Shown piece after piece: positions 28,544 through 37,556 of a stretch of 46,736 bases of DNA. The translations under genes were made by a program, and so were the position numbers. The notes below the pieces were generated by a model. The model searched no databases and was not told the origin of the DNA. It was given only the letters and a program-made list of their open reading frames with translations. Each line of letters begins with the position of its first letter. The stretch's first letter is position 1. Source of the stretch: Caballeronia arationis (GTDB lineage Bacteria; Pseudomonadota; Gammaproteobacteria; Burkholderiales; Burkholderiaceae); NCBI RefSeq assembly GCF_001544975.2, contig NZ_FCOG02000049.1, positions 1 through 46,736 on the forward strand, read 5' to 3'.

Positions 28544-30433
28544 ATGAACTTGTTCGTCATTAAGCAGTTTCCGAAGCGAACGGGCGCGCTTGCTGAGGAA
28601 AGCGGGTCGTCGGTTTCGCGCGTCGCCGGCGCGATGGCTCTCGCGATGGCCGTGTTCGCATTCGTACCCGCCTGTGCGCAAATCCCTTCGCAGACTCAGG
28701 CTCAAAAGCAGGGTCAGCCGTCGGACCAGAGCCCCGCTCCGTCGTCCGACGATCAGCCGGTCAGCGCCGCCGACATGCTGACCGCGCCGCCCACGGCCAA
28801 GGAATCGCAGGATCTGCCGTCGGTCGCGCTGTCGAGCCAGATCGTGTTCCAGGTCCTGGCCGCGGAAGTCGCCTTGCAGCGCAATCAGCCGGCGCCCGCG
28901 TACCAGACCTATCTCGCGCTCGCCCGCGACACGCACGACCCGCGTTTCGCCCAGCGCGCGACGGAAATCGCGATTTCGGCGCAAAGCCCCAATGACGCAC
29001 TAACCGCCGTCCAGTTGTGGCAGCAGTTCGCGCCGAATTCGGATCGCGCGGCGCAATTGAGTGCGTCGCTGCTGATCGTCGCCGGCAAGCCCGACGATGC
29101 CAAGCCGACGCTCCAGCGCGAACTCGCGAAGGTGCCCGAAGCGCAGCGCGGCGACGCGATCCTGTCGCTGCAATCGCTGCTGTCGCGCGGGCCGAACCGG
29201 ATCGGCGGGCTGAACGTGCTCAAGGACCTGACGGCGAACGACCTGCAGCGTCCGGAAACGCAACTCGCGATCGCCCGCCAGCAACTCGTCGCCGACGATG
29301 CCCCCGGCGCGCGCGCATCGCTCGAAAAGGCGCTCCAGCTGAAGCCCGACTATCTGCCGGCGGCGCTCACGCTCGCCCGCATGGGGCCGGAAGAGCGCAA
29401 GGAAGGCATTGCTTCGTTCGAGAAATACGTCGAGAAGAATCCGAAGTCGCGCGATGCGCGGCTCGCGCTCGCGCAGTTGTATTTGTCGTCGGATCGTCTG
29501 GATGACGCGCAGAAGCAGTTCGAGATCATGCGCAAGAACGATCCGAAGGATCTGACGCCGCTGATGGCGCTCGCGCTGATCAACATCCAGAAAAAGCAGT
29601 TCGACAAGGCGCAGGATTACCTGAACCAGTATGCGAAGGCCGCCGAAAGCACGCCCGGCGCCGATCCGGGACAGGCGTACATCTATCTCGCGCAGTTGTC
29701 TCTGGAACAGAAGAACGATGCCGCCGCGAGCCAGTGGCTCGACAAGATTCCGCGCACGAGCCAGCAGTACCTGCCCGCGCAAATTACGCGCGCGCAACTG
29801 CTGGCGAAGCAGGGCAAGCTCGACGAAGCGCGCCAGTTGCTCGCGAATCTGCAGAGCTCGGACCCGCACGACATCGCGCTGCTCGCCCGCACCGATTCCG
29901 CGCTGCTGTTCGAAGCGAAGCGCTATCCGGAGGCCGAGGCGAATCTGGCGAAGGCCGTGGCCGCGTTCCCCGACGACCCCGATCTCACCTACGACTACGC
30001 GATGGCCGCCGAAAAGAACGGCCATTACGACGTGATGGAAACGCAGTTGCGCAAGCTGATGCGCACGCAGCCGGACAATCCGCAGGCGTACAACGCGCTC
30101 GGCTATTCGCTCGTCGATCGCAACCAGCGCATCGACGAAGCCGTGAAGCTGATCGAAAAGGCCGTCTCGCTCGCGCCGAATGACGCGTTCATCATGGACA
30201 GCCTCGGGTGGGCCAAATTCCGCCAGGGCAATTCCGCGGAAGCCGCGAAGATCCTGAAACAGGCGTACGACCTGCAGCCGAATGCCGAAATCGGCGCCCA
30301 TCTCGGCGAGGTGCAGTGGAAGTCGGGCCAGCAGGACCAGGCGCGCGCGACGTGGCGGCAGGCACAAAAGCTTGAACCGGACAACGACACGCTCGTCAAA
30401 ACGCTCAAACGACTCCAGGTGAACGATCTTTAA
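28544..30433 (+). CDS. Secreted/membrane-associated TPR protein
   Basis: A 629-residue protein with many tetratricopeptide repeats from about residue 90 to the end, for example YNALGYSLVDRNQRIDEAVK and IMDSLGWAKFRQGNSAEAAK. The N-terminus has a hydrophobic stretch (about 27-44) ending FVPACAQIPS, which could be a signal peptidase I site after ACA or a weak lipobox ending at the Cys; I cannot decide. Repeats of this kind act as protein-binding scaffolds, and the gene's position before lolB suggests an outer-membrane or lipoprotein-related role. Its stop overlaps the lolB ATG by one base. Confidence 0.85.
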   Translation: MNLFVIKQFPKRTGALAEESGSSVSRVAGAMALAMAVFAFVPACAQIPSQTQAQKQGQPSDQSPAPSSDDQPVSAADMLTAPPTAKESQDLPSVALSSQIVFQVLAAEVALQRNQPAPAYQTYLALARDTHDPRFAQRATEIAISAQSPNDALTAVQLWQQFAPNSDRAAQLSASLLIVAGKPDDAKPTLQRELAKVPEAQRGDAILSLQSLLSRGPNRIGGLNVLKDLTANDLQRPETQLAIARQQLVADDAPGARASLEKALQLKPDYLPAALTLARMGPEERKEGIASFEKYVEKNPKSRDARLALAQLYLSSDRLDDAQKQFEIMRKNDPKDLTPLMALALINIQKKQFDKAQDYLNQYAKAAESTPGADPGQAYIYLAQLSLEQKNDAAASQWLDKIPRTSQQYLPAQITRAQLLAKQGKLDEARQLLANLQSSDPHDIALLARTDSALLFEAKRYPEAEANLAKAVAAFPDDPDLTYDYAMAAEKNGHYDVMETQLRKLMRTQPDNPQAYNALGYSLVDRNQRIDEAVKLIEKAVSLAPNDAFIMDSLGWAKFRQGNSAEAAKILKQAYDLQPNAEIGAHLGEVQWKSGQQDQARATWRQAQKLEPDNDTLVKTLKRLQVNDL

Positions 30434-31059
30434 TGGCATTCCACTCCAACGCCCGCGCGCCGCTCAAACGTGGCGCGCTCGCGCTCGCTGCTGCGGCGGC
30501 CGTCGTCCTTGCCGGCTGCGCGACCAAGCCCAACGTACCGAGCACGTCGAACGCGGCCACCTCGATCACCGCGCAGACGAGCCGCGCGTATCACGGCCGG
30601 TTCGCAGTCCAGTACAACGACGAGTACGGTCATCAGCGCAACGCCTATGGCAATTTCGACTGGCAGGAAACCGGCGATACCGTTACGTTGCAACTGCGTA
30701 ATCCGCTCGGGCAGACGCTGGCGGTAGTGACGTCGTCGCCGGCTTCGGCGACGCTCGAACTGCCGAACAAGCAGCCGGTGAACGCCGACAATGTCTCGCA
30801 ACTGATGCAGAGCACGCTCGGATTCGCGCTGCCGGTCGAAGGATTGCGCTACTGGCTGCAGCCGTCGGCGGCACCGACCTCGCGCGCCAAGACGACGATG
30901 GATACCTCGTCGGGCAACGGCCGCCTGAAGGAAATCACGCAGGACGGCTGGACGATCGACTATCTGGCCTACGCTGATGCGCCCGCGACAGGCGTCAAGC
31001 GCGTAGACCTGACGCGCGAAGACCCGCCGCTCGACATCAAGCTCGTGATCGACCAGTAA
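30433..31059 (+). CDS. lolB: Outer-membrane lipoprotein insertion protein LolB
   Basis: A 208-residue lipoprotein that receives lipoproteins from LolA and inserts them in the outer membrane. The lipobox LAGC is at residues 26-29, preceded by an Ala-rich hydrophobic core. HGRFAVQYNDEYGHQRNAYGNFDW fits the start of the LolB beta-barrel-like fold, and LTREDPPLDIKLVIDQ the end. Immediately followed by ispE, an old conserved pairing. Confidence 0.93.
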   Translation: MAFHSNARAPLKRGALALAAAAAVVLAGCATKPNVPSTSNAATSITAQTSRAYHGRFAVQYNDEYGHQRNAYGNFDWQETGDTVTLQLRNPLGQTLAVVTSSPASATLELPNKQPVNADNVSQLMQSTLGFALPVEGLRYWLQPSAAPTSRAKTTMDTSSGNGRLKEITQDGWTIDYLAYADAPATGVKRVDLTREDPPLDIKLVIDQ

Positions 31060-31076
31060 CCCGTTTCCGCTCAAGC

Positions 31077-31958
31077 ATGTCCCAATCGAACGAGTCGCTG
31101 CGCGACTGCCTCGCGCCCGCGAAGCTCAACCTCTTCCTGCACATCACCGGCCGGCGTCCGGACGGCTATCACGCGCTCCAGACGGTTTTCCAGCTGCTCG
31201 ACTGGGGCGACGTGCTGCATTTCACCCGTCGCGACGACGGCGCGATCACGCGCAAGACCGACGTGCCGGGCGTCCGGGAATCGGACGACCTCGTCGTGCA
31301 CGCGGCGCGTCTGTTGCGCGATCACACGGGAAGCAAATACGGTGTCGAAATCGAAATCGACAAGCGACTTCCGATGGGCGCAGGCCTCGGCGGGGGAAGT
31401 TCCGATGCCGCCACGACACTTTTGGCGTTGAATCGTCTTTGGGGCGTTGACCTTCCGCGCGCGACACTGCAAAATCTCGCCCTGCAATTGGGCGCTGACG
31501 TGCCGTTTTTTGTTTTCGGGCAGAATGCCTTTGCGGAAGGAGTCGGAGAAGCGTTGCGAGCGGTCGACCTGCCGAAGCGCTGGTTCCTCGTGGTGACTCC
31601 TGCGGTCCATGTGCCAACCGCCGAGATTTTTTCTGAGAAAGCGTTGACAAGGGACTCGAAAGTCCTCACAATGACGGACTTTCTTGCACAACATAGTTCT
31701 GACGCAGATTGGCCAGACAGTTTCGGCCGAAATGACATGCAGGCGGTTGTCGCTGAAAAGTACGCGGAAGTTGCAAAGGTGCTCGAGTGGTTTTCCGATC
31801 TTGCACCGGCGCGAATGACCGGATCTGGAGCAAGCGTGTTCGCTGCTTTTCGTAGCAAAGCCGAAGCGGAACTGGCGCAAGCCAAGATCCCGGCAAGCTC
31901 GAAGAGCGTCGTGACAGGCAGTCTGGATTCTCATCCTCTCTTTGCTTTCGCGTCGTAA
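31077..31958 (+). CDS. ispE: 4-diphosphocytidyl-2-C-methyl-D-erythritol kinase
   Basis: A 293-residue GHMP-family kinase of the MEP isoprenoid pathway. The ATP-binding motif PMGAGLGGGSSDAATTLLAL is at about 98-117, KLNLFLHITGRRPDGYHAL near the N-terminus binds substrate, and MTGSGASVFAAF near 247 is the third GHMP motif. The second half has a somewhat lower GC content than its neighbours, but the protein is intact. Confidence 0.97.
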   Translation: MSQSNESLRDCLAPAKLNLFLHITGRRPDGYHALQTVFQLLDWGDVLHFTRRDDGAITRKTDVPGVRESDDLVVHAARLLRDHTGSKYGVEIEIDKRLPMGAGLGGGSSDAATTLLALNRLWGVDLPRATLQNLALQLGADVPFFVFGQNAFAEGVGEALRAVDLPKRWFLVVTPAVHVPTAEIFSEKALTRDSKVLTMTDFLAQHSSDADWPDSFGRNDMQAVVAEKYAEVAKVLEWFSDLAPARMTGSGASVFAAFRSKAEAELAQAKIPASSKSVVTGSLDSHPLFAFAS

Positions 31959-32012
31959 GGTTTTGTTTTGTCGGGTATGTCCTACACTTCCGGCAAGACT
32001 CAAAGTTAGTGT

Positions 32013-32089
32013 AGGGGAGTCGCCAAGTTGGTCAAGGCACCGGATTTTGATTCCGGCATGCGAGGGTTCGAGTCCTTCCTCCCCTGCCA
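32013..32089 (+). tRNA. glnX: tRNA-Gln (anticodon UUG)
   Basis: A 77-nt cloverleaf. Acceptor AGGGGAG pairs with CTCCCCT, followed by G and an encoded CCA (32087-32089). Anticodon stem CCGGA/TCCGG (32040-32044 with 32052-32056) holds loop TTTTGAT with anticodon TTG at 32047-32049. The T arm contains GGTTCGAGTCC. It sits between ispE and prs, as in related genomes. The gene symbol is generic. Confidence 0.96.
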
Positions 32090-32137
32090 TAATTTCTCGC
32101 GCTTTTCCTCTCGCCCCCAGCCCGAAACAGGTGCACG

Positions 32138-33091
32138 ATGAGCAGTGACGGCCTGATGGTTTTTACTGGCAACGCGAATCCCGCGCTTGCACAGGAAGTC
32201 GTCAAGATCCTTGGTATTCCCCTCGGCAAAGCGATGGTCAGCCGTTTCTCCGACGGAGAAATCATGGTTGAGATTCAGGAAAACGTTCGTGGCAAGGACG
32301 TATTCGTTCTGCAGTCCACGTGCGCGCCGACGAACGATAACCTGATGGAACTGATGATCATGGTCGATGCGCTCAAGCGCGCATCCGCTGGCCGGATCAC
32401 CGCAGCCATCCCCTATTTCGGTTATGCGCGTCAGGATCGCCGTCCGCGTTCGGCGCGGGTCGCCATCTCGGCGAAGGTCGTGGCGAACATGCTGGAAATC
32501 GCCGGCGTCGATCGCGTCATCACGATGGACCTCCACGCCGACCAGATTCAAGGCTTCTTCGACATCCCCGTCGACAACATCTATGCAACGCCCGTGCTGC
32601 TCGGCGATCTGCGCAAGCAGAATCACGAGAACCTGCTGGTGGTGTCGCCGGATGTGGGCGGCGTGATTCGCGCCCGTGCCTTGGCGAAGCAATTGAACAC
32701 CGATCTCGCGATCATCGACAAGCGCCGTCCGAAGGCGAATGTCGCTGAAGTGATGAACATCATCGGTGAAGTGGAAGGCCGCACGTGCGTGATCATGGAC
32801 GACATGGTCGACACCGCCGGCACGCTCTGCAAGGCAGCGCAGGTTTTGAAGCAACGCGGCGCAAAACAAGTGTTTGCGTACGCCACGCACCCGGTTCTGT
32901 CGGGTGGCGCAGGCGAGCGGATCGCGGCATCGGAACTCGACGAACTCGTCGTCACCGACACGATTCCGCTCTCCGCCGAATCGCTCGCATGCAAGAAGAT
33001 TCGCCTGCTGTCGAGTTCGGGTCTCCTCGCGGAGACGTTCTCGCGAATCCGGCGCGGCGACTCGGTGATGTCGCTTTTCGCCGAAAGTTAA
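32138..33091 (+). CDS. prs: Ribose-phosphate pyrophosphokinase
   Basis: A 317-residue enzyme making PRPP from ribose 5-phosphate and ATP, feeding purine, pyrimidine, His, Trp and NAD synthesis (and the Apt reaction in this window). Motifs: FSDGEIMVEIQENVRGKDVF (split around residue 35-54), the regulatory-flexible loop region RPRSARVAISAK, the pyrophosphate-binding VVSPDVGGVIRA and the PRPP motif CVIMDDMVDTAGT (about 216-228). Length is standard. Confidence 0.98.
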   Translation: MSSDGLMVFTGNANPALAQEVVKILGIPLGKAMVSRFSDGEIMVEIQENVRGKDVFVLQSTCAPTNDNLMELMIMVDALKRASAGRITAAIPYFGYARQDRRPRSARVAISAKVVANMLEIAGVDRVITMDLHADQIQGFFDIPVDNIYATPVLLGDLRKQNHENLLVVSPDVGGVIRARALAKQLNTDLAIIDKRRPKANVAEVMNIIGEVEGRTCVIMDDMVDTAGTLCKAAQVLKQRGAKQVFAYATHPVLSGGAGERIAASELDELVVTDTIPLSAESLACKKIRLLSSSGLLAETFSRIRRGDSVMSLFAES

Positions 33092-33101
33092 AAGAATTGG
33101 C

Positions 33102-33131
33102 AAAACGCGAAGCTCCAGCTTCGCGTTTTTG
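33102..33131 (+). terminator. Terminator after prs
   Basis: AAAACGCGAAGCT, loop CC, AGCTTCGCGTTTT(T): a perfect 13-bp stem with flanking A and T runs, 10 bp after the prs stop. It suggests that rplY can be transcribed from its own promoter in 33132-33234. Confidence 0.85.
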
Positions 33132-33234
33132 CGTAATCGGCACGAACGAACGAAGGTTCATGCCGTTGTTTTGGGGCTCGACTAAAGAGCCCCGTTCTCA
33201 CTGCCTGGTCGCGGGCAGCAAATGGAGTCGAATC

Positions 33235-33855
33235 ATGAAAGTAGTCGCTTTCGAGCGTAGTCTGCAAGGTACGGGTGCGAGCCGCCGCCTGCGTAACTCG
33301 GGCAAGACCCCGGGCATCGTGTATGGCGCCGACAAAGAAGTGCAACTGGTCGAACTCGACCACAACGCCCTTTGGCACGCGCTGAAGAAAGAAGTGTTCC
33401 ATTCGTCGATTCTCGACATGGAAGTGGCTGGCAACTCGCAACAGGTTCTCCTGCGCGACGTGCAATACCACCCGTTCAAGCAGATGGTTCTGCACGTGGA
33501 CTTCCAGCGCGTCGATTCGAAGAAGAAGCTGCACACCAAGGTGCCGCTGCACTTCATGAATCAGGAATCGAATCCGGCCGTCAAGCTGGCCGGCGCCGTG
33601 ATCACCCACGTGATCAACGAACTCGAAGTGGAATGCCTGCCGGGCGACCTGCCGGAATTCCTCGAAATCGATCTGGCGAAGATCGAAGCGGGCCAGTCGA
33701 TGCACGCCAAGGACATCGCGCTGCCGAAGGGCGTGGCGCTCGTCGCTCACGTCGACACGGAAAACCCGGTCATCGCTTCGGCGACGGTTCCGGCCGCAGT
33801 AGTGTCGGACACGGCCGCTGAAGGCCCCGCAGAAGGCGAAACGCCGGCAGCGTAA
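33235..33855 (+). CDS. rplY: 50S ribosomal protein L25/general stress protein Ctc
   Basis: A 206-residue long-form bL25 that binds 5S rRNA. The L25 domain covers about 1-95 (MKVVAFERSLQGTGASRRLR; VQYHPFKQMVLHVDFQRVD), and a TL5/Ctc C-terminal beta domain extends to about 185, followed by an Ala/Glu/Pro tail. ATG 33235 is preceded by GGAG; longer upstream frames are non-homologous. The order prs-rplY-pth is widely conserved. Confidence 0.97.
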   Translation: MKVVAFERSLQGTGASRRLRNSGKTPGIVYGADKEVQLVELDHNALWHALKKEVFHSSILDMEVAGNSQQVLLRDVQYHPFKQMVLHVDFQRVDSKKKLHTKVPLHFMNQESNPAVKLAGAVITHVINELEVECLPGDLPEFLEIDLAKIEAGQSMHAKDIALPKGVALVAHVDTENPVIASATVPAAVVSDTAAEGPAEGETPAA

Positions 33856-33910
33856 GTTTTCGCCAAGAAGCTGTCTATCCTCTCGAACCGTTCCTAGAAC
33901 GGTCGACGTG

Positions 33911-33945
33911 ACCCGCCGGTGCTCGCGCTCCGGCGGGTTTTTTTT
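33911..33945 (+). terminator. Terminator after rplY
   Basis: ACCCGCCGG and CCGGCGGGT form a 9-bp stem followed by eight T. A smaller dyad, ACCGTTC-CTA-GAACGGT at 33887-33903, lies directly before it and may add to the structure. Confidence 0.92.
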
Positions 33946-33987
33946 CGCTCAAATCCAAGCGGGCACCCTCGCCCGTCACGACTCGAC

Positions 33988-34590
33988 ATGATCAAGCTGA
34001 TCGTCGGCCTCGGCAATCCGGGCGCCGAGTACACCGCGACCCGACACAACGCCGGCTTCTGGTTCGTCGACCAGTTCGCACGCGACGCCGGCGCGAACCT
34101 GCGCGACGAGCGCCGCTTCCATGGTCACTATGGCAAAGGCCGTCTGAACGGCCACGAAGTGCATCTGCTCGAGCCGCAGACGTTCATGAACCGGTCGGGA
34201 CAATCCGTCGTCGCGGTGGCGCAGTTCTTCAAGATTCTTCCGGACGAGATTCTCGTCGCGCACGACGAACTCGACCTGTCGCCCGGCACCGTCAAGATGA
34301 AGCTCGGTGGCGGCAGCGGCGGTCACAACGGCCTGAAGGACATCTCCGCGCACCTGTCATCGCAGCAATACTGGCGGTTGCGGATCGGTATCGGGCATCC
34401 GCGCGACCTGATTCCCGAAGGCGCGCGCGCGGGCGCAAAGCCCGACGTCGCGAATTTCGTGCTCAAGCCGCCGCGCCGCGAAGAACAGGAGCCGATCGAC
34501 CAGTCGATCGAGCGCGCGCTCGCCGTGATGCCGTTCGTGGTCGCCGGCGAGACCGAGCGCGCGATGATGAACCTGCATCGCAATCCCTAA
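33988..34590 (+). CDS. pth: Peptidyl-tRNA hydrolase
   Basis: A 200-residue enzyme that recycles tRNA from peptidyl-tRNA dropped by ribosomes. LIVGLGNPGAEYTATRHNAG (residues 4-23) holds Asn10 and catalytic His20-type residues; HDELDLSPGTVKMKLGGGSGGHNGLKDI (split over about 92-119) holds the conserved Asp and Gly loop. The start MIKLIVGLGNPG is the family N-terminus. Close upstream of hisC. Confidence 0.97.
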   Translation: MIKLIVGLGNPGAEYTATRHNAGFWFVDQFARDAGANLRDERRFHGHYGKGRLNGHEVHLLEPQTFMNRSGQSVVAVAQFFKILPDEILVAHDELDLSPGTVKMKLGGGSGGHNGLKDISAHLSSQQYWRLRIGIGHPRDLIPEGARAGAKPDVANFVLKPPRREEQEPIDQSIERALAVMPFVVAGETERAMMNLHRNP

Positions 34591-34613
34591 GCATCCACAA
34601 CCTGGAGCCGCAC

Positions 34614-35684
34614 GTGAGCCGTTTCTGGAGCGACATCGTTCATCGACTGACGCCGTATGTCCCGGGCGAGCAGCCCGCGCTCGCGCATCCCGTCAAGCTG
34701 AACACGAACGAAAATCCGTATCCGCCGTCGCCGCGCGTCGTCGAGGCGATCCGGCGTGAACTGGGCGAGACCGGCGAGACGCTGCGCAAATATCCCGATC
34801 CCACCGCGCATGCACTGCGCGCGACGGTGGCCGCGCATCACGGCTTGCGGATCGATCAGGTGTTCGCCGGCAACGGTTCGGACGAAGTGCTCGCGCACGT
34901 GTTCCAGGCGCTCTTGAAGCACGACAGGCCAATCCGGTTCCCCGACATCACGTACAGCTTCTATCCGGTCTACGCGCAGCTATACGGCGTCGCGTTCGAC
35001 GCGATTGCGCTCGACGACGAATTCGGCATCGACATCGACGATTACCGCGCGCCCGGCGGCCCCGTGCTGCTCCCGAACCCGAACGCGCCGACCGGCCGCG
35101 CGCTGACGCTCGCTGAAATCGAGGCATTGCTGAAGGCGAATCCGGACTCGCCTGTCGTGATCGACGAGGCTTATGTCGATTTCGGCGCGGAATCGGCCAT
35201 AAAGCTGATCGACCGCTATCCGAACCTGCTCGTCGTGCAGACGGTGTCGAAGGCGCGCTCGCTGGCGGGCATGCGCGTAGGTTTCGCGTTCGGCGATGCA
35301 GCGCTGATCGAAGCGCTCACGCGCGTGAAGGACAGCTTCAACTCCTACCCGCTCGACCGCCTCGCACAAGCCGCGGCGACCGCGGCTTACGAAGACGATG
35401 CGTGGTTTCGGGACAGCTGCGCGAAGGTGATCGCGAGCCGCGAGCGGCTGTCAGGCGAACTAAAGGCGCTTGGTTTCGAAGTCGTGCCGTCGGCGGCAAA
35501 TTTCGTTTTCGCGCGCCATCCCGCGCACGATGCCGCGACGCTCGCCGCGTCGCTCAGGGAGAAGGAGATTTTCGTGCGGCATTTCCGGCTGCCGCGCATC
35601 GACCAGCATCTGCGCATTTCCATCGGCACCGATGTCGAATGCGATGCGCTCGTCGACGCGCTGAAGCCGCTGATCGCCGCCTGA
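34614..35684 (+). CDS. hisC: Histidinol-phosphate aminotransferase
   Basis: A 356-residue PLP-dependent class II aminotransferase of histidine synthesis. LNTNENPYPPSPRVVEAI (about 23-40) and GNGSDEVLAHVFQALL bind substrate; the PLP lysine is in VQTVSKARSLAGMRVGFAFG (about 207-226). It begins with GTG at 34614 after CTGGAG. It is outside a his operon, so it may be one of two HisC paralogues and could also serve aromatic amino acids. Dedicated upstream regulation is not visible. Confidence 0.94.
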   Translation: MSRFWSDIVHRLTPYVPGEQPALAHPVKLNTNENPYPPSPRVVEAIRRELGETGETLRKYPDPTAHALRATVAAHHGLRIDQVFAGNGSDEVLAHVFQALLKHDRPIRFPDITYSFYPVYAQLYGVAFDAIALDDEFGIDIDDYRAPGGPVLLPNPNAPTGRALTLAEIEALLKANPDSPVVIDEAYVDFGAESAIKLIDRYPNLLVVQTVSKARSLAGMRVGFAFGDAALIEALTRVKDSFNSYPLDRLAQAAATAAYEDDAWFRDSCAKVIASRERLSGELKALGFEVVPSAANFVFARHPAHDAATLAASLREKEIFVRHFRLPRIDQHLRISIGTDVECDALVDALKPLIAA

Positions 35685-35691
35685 AACGCGC

Positions 35692-35949
35692 TTACTGGCC
35701 CTTGGCGGCCATCAGCGCGTGATACTTCGCCATCAACTGGTCCGGCGATTCGACGTGCGCCGGATCGCGCGGGATGCATTCGACGGGACACACCTGCTGA
35801 CATTGCGGCTCATCGAAATGGCCGACGCATTCGGTGCACTTCGTCGGGTCGATGACGTAGAACTCCGGGCCCATCGAAATGGCGTCGTTCGGGCACTCGG
35901 GCTCGCAAACGTCGCAGTTGATGCACTCGTCGGTAATGATCAGGGACAT
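35692..35949 (-). CDS. YfhL-family 2[4Fe-4S] ferredoxin
   Basis: An 85-residue ferredoxin with two 4Fe-4S clusters. The first motif is CINCDVCEPECP and the second C-T-E-C-x9-C-x3-CP with a longer loop between cysteines, an Alvin/YfhL-type hallmark. The C-terminal ~20-residue helix is also typical. Electron partners are unknown. It lies convergent to hisC and downstream of coaD on the minus strand. Confidence 0.95.
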   Translation of the reverse strand: MSLIITDECINCDVCEPECPNDAISMGPEFYVIDPTKCTECVGHFDEPQCQQVCPVECIPRDPAHVESPDQLMAKYHALMAAKGQ

Positions 35950-36043
35950 GCTCTACTCTCTTTCGCCGGTCTGACCCGGCACCAACCCGCGCGGCGACGG
36001 GAACTGCAACGCGCCGCCCGGGTTCGCGACGACGGTCGAATGC

Positions 36044-36547
36044 TCAGGGCGCCGCGCCGTTCGCCGGCAGCAGGCCGACCTTGTCGATCAGGCGCTTCTC
36101 GACGGATGGAAACACGAATTTGCTGACGTCGCCGCCCAGTTGCGCGATCTCGCGCACGATCGTGCCCGAGATGAACTGATACTGGTCCGACGGCGTCATG
36201 AACATCGTCTCCACGTCCGGCAGCAAATAGCGGTTCATGCCCGCCATCTGAAACTCGTACTCGAAATCGGAGACGGCGCGCAGGCCGCGCACGATCACGC
36301 GCGCATTGTTCTTGCGCACGAAATCCTTGAGCAGCCCGGTAAAACTCATGACCTGCACGTTCGGATAATGCCCGAGCACGTCGTGCGCGATATCGAGGCG
36401 CTCCTGCAGGCCGAAGAACGGCTTCTTCGCCCGGCTGTCGGCAACGCCGACGACGAGCGTATCGAATATGCTCGACGCGCGCCTCACGAGGTCTTCGTGT
36501 CCGCGCGTCAGCGGGTCGAACGTTCCCGGGTACACGGCGACTACCAT
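36044..36547 (-). CDS. coaD: Phosphopantetheine adenylyltransferase
   Basis: A 167-residue enzyme of coenzyme A synthesis that adds AMP to 4'-phosphopantetheine. The nucleotidyltransferase motif YPGTFDPLTRGHEDLVRRA (residues 5-23) has the T/HxGH signature, and ISGTIVREIA (about 127-136) contacts ATP. Standard length. The next upstream gene is rsmD, a pairing seen in many proteobacteria. Confidence 0.97.
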   Translation of the reverse strand: MVVAVYPGTFDPLTRGHEDLVRRASSIFDTLVVGVADSRAKKPFFGLQERLDIAHDVLGHYPNVQVMSFTGLLKDFVRKNNARVIVRGLRAVSDFEYEFQMAGMNRYLLPDVETMFMTPSDQYQFISGTIVREIAQLGGDVSKFVFPSVEKRLIDKVGLLPANGAAP

Positions 36548-36652
36548 GGGCCTTCTCCTCTTATCTAGACATTGGGCCGCTCGGCCGCTCGGGCAAGTGC
36601 AACCGGAGGTCGCCCGGCCGTTGCGTCCGGTACGTTATTTTTGGAACGCGCA

Positions 36653-37312
36653 TTATTCCTCATTTTCGCGCCGCAGCAAATGATAGCGGACCGCGCCCGC
36701 CTTGCCTTCGCGGACAATCGCCCAGCCGGCGAGCGCGGGCGTCGCCGCGATGTCGAGCGTTTCGCCGGATTCGACGTACAGCGCGCCGCCCGGAGCGACG
36801 AGCGGCGCCGCGAGTTCCAGCGCGCGATCGAGCATCGGCTTGTCGCCGAATGGCGGGTCGAGGAACACGACGTCGAAGGAATTCGGCGCCAGGCTCGCGG
36901 CGAGCCGGAGCGCGTCGGCTTCCGCGATTTCGATGTTGTTCGCCGCGAGACGCGCCTGGTTCGCCTTCAACTGGGCGACCGCGCGTCCGCTCCTTTCGAC
37001 CATCAGCACCCGCGCCGCGCCGCGCGACGCCGCTTCGAAGCCAAGCGCGCCGCTGCCGGCGAAGAGATCGAGGCAGCGCTGGCCGTCGAGTTGCTGGCCG
37101 AGCCAGTTGAACAGCGTCTCGCGCACGCGGTCCGGCGTCGGGCGCAGACCGTCGAGATCGAGCACCGGCAGCGGCGTGCGCTTCCAGTCGCCGCCGATGA
37201 TGCGGATCGAATGCGGCTTGCCGCCGCGCGACGGTGTGGCCTCGCGTGGCTTGGCAGGCGGGCGGCGCGGCGCGGCTGAAGCGGGCGAACGGGTGATGGA
37301 CGAACGGGGCAT
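36653..37312 (-). CDS. rsmD: 16S rRNA (guanine966-N2)-methyltransferase
   Basis: A 219-residue SAM-dependent methyltransferase acting on assembled 30S subunits. Motif I is DLFAGSGALGFEA (about 91-103) and the catalytic NPPY-type motif is DVVFLDPPF. The first ~32 residues are a Pro/Ala/Arg-rich extension; homology begins at HSIRIIGGDWKRTPLPV. ATG 37312 is chosen, but a start nearer residue 30 cannot be excluded. Divergent from ftsY. Confidence 0.93.
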   Translation of the reverse strand: MPRSSITRSPASAAPRRPPAKPREATPSRGGKPHSIRIIGGDWKRTPLPVLDLDGLRPTPDRVRETLFNWLGQQLDGQRCLDLFAGSGALGFEAASRGAARVLMVERSGRAVAQLKANQARLAANNIEIAEADALRLAASLAPNSFDVVFLDPPFGDKPMLDRALELAAPLVAPGGALYVESGETLDIAATPALAGWAIVREGKAGAVRYHLLRRENEE

Positions 37313-37556
37313 GGTGGCGAAATGAATTGAGATGCGGGCGCCGGAAAGCGCGGCCGTCTTTCGAAACCGAACGCGACGCGAAAAGATGAAAGCCAACGTT
37401 ACCACAGCCGTGCGCCTTGCCACCAAAGGCGAGCGACCGCCATAGGCGTCGCCTGATAAAATACGCGCCTTCCGCGCTTTCTCGCTTCTGGTTGGCTCGA
37501 TGTCGAGAACCCCGGCGTCATTCGAAAACCGCGCGCACTACCCACCCTTGCAGACC

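Noticed and set aside
33887..33903. ACCGTTC-CTA-GAACGGT dyad as an operator
   Set aside because: It lies directly after rplY and next to a terminator, so an extra terminator hairpin is the simpler reading.
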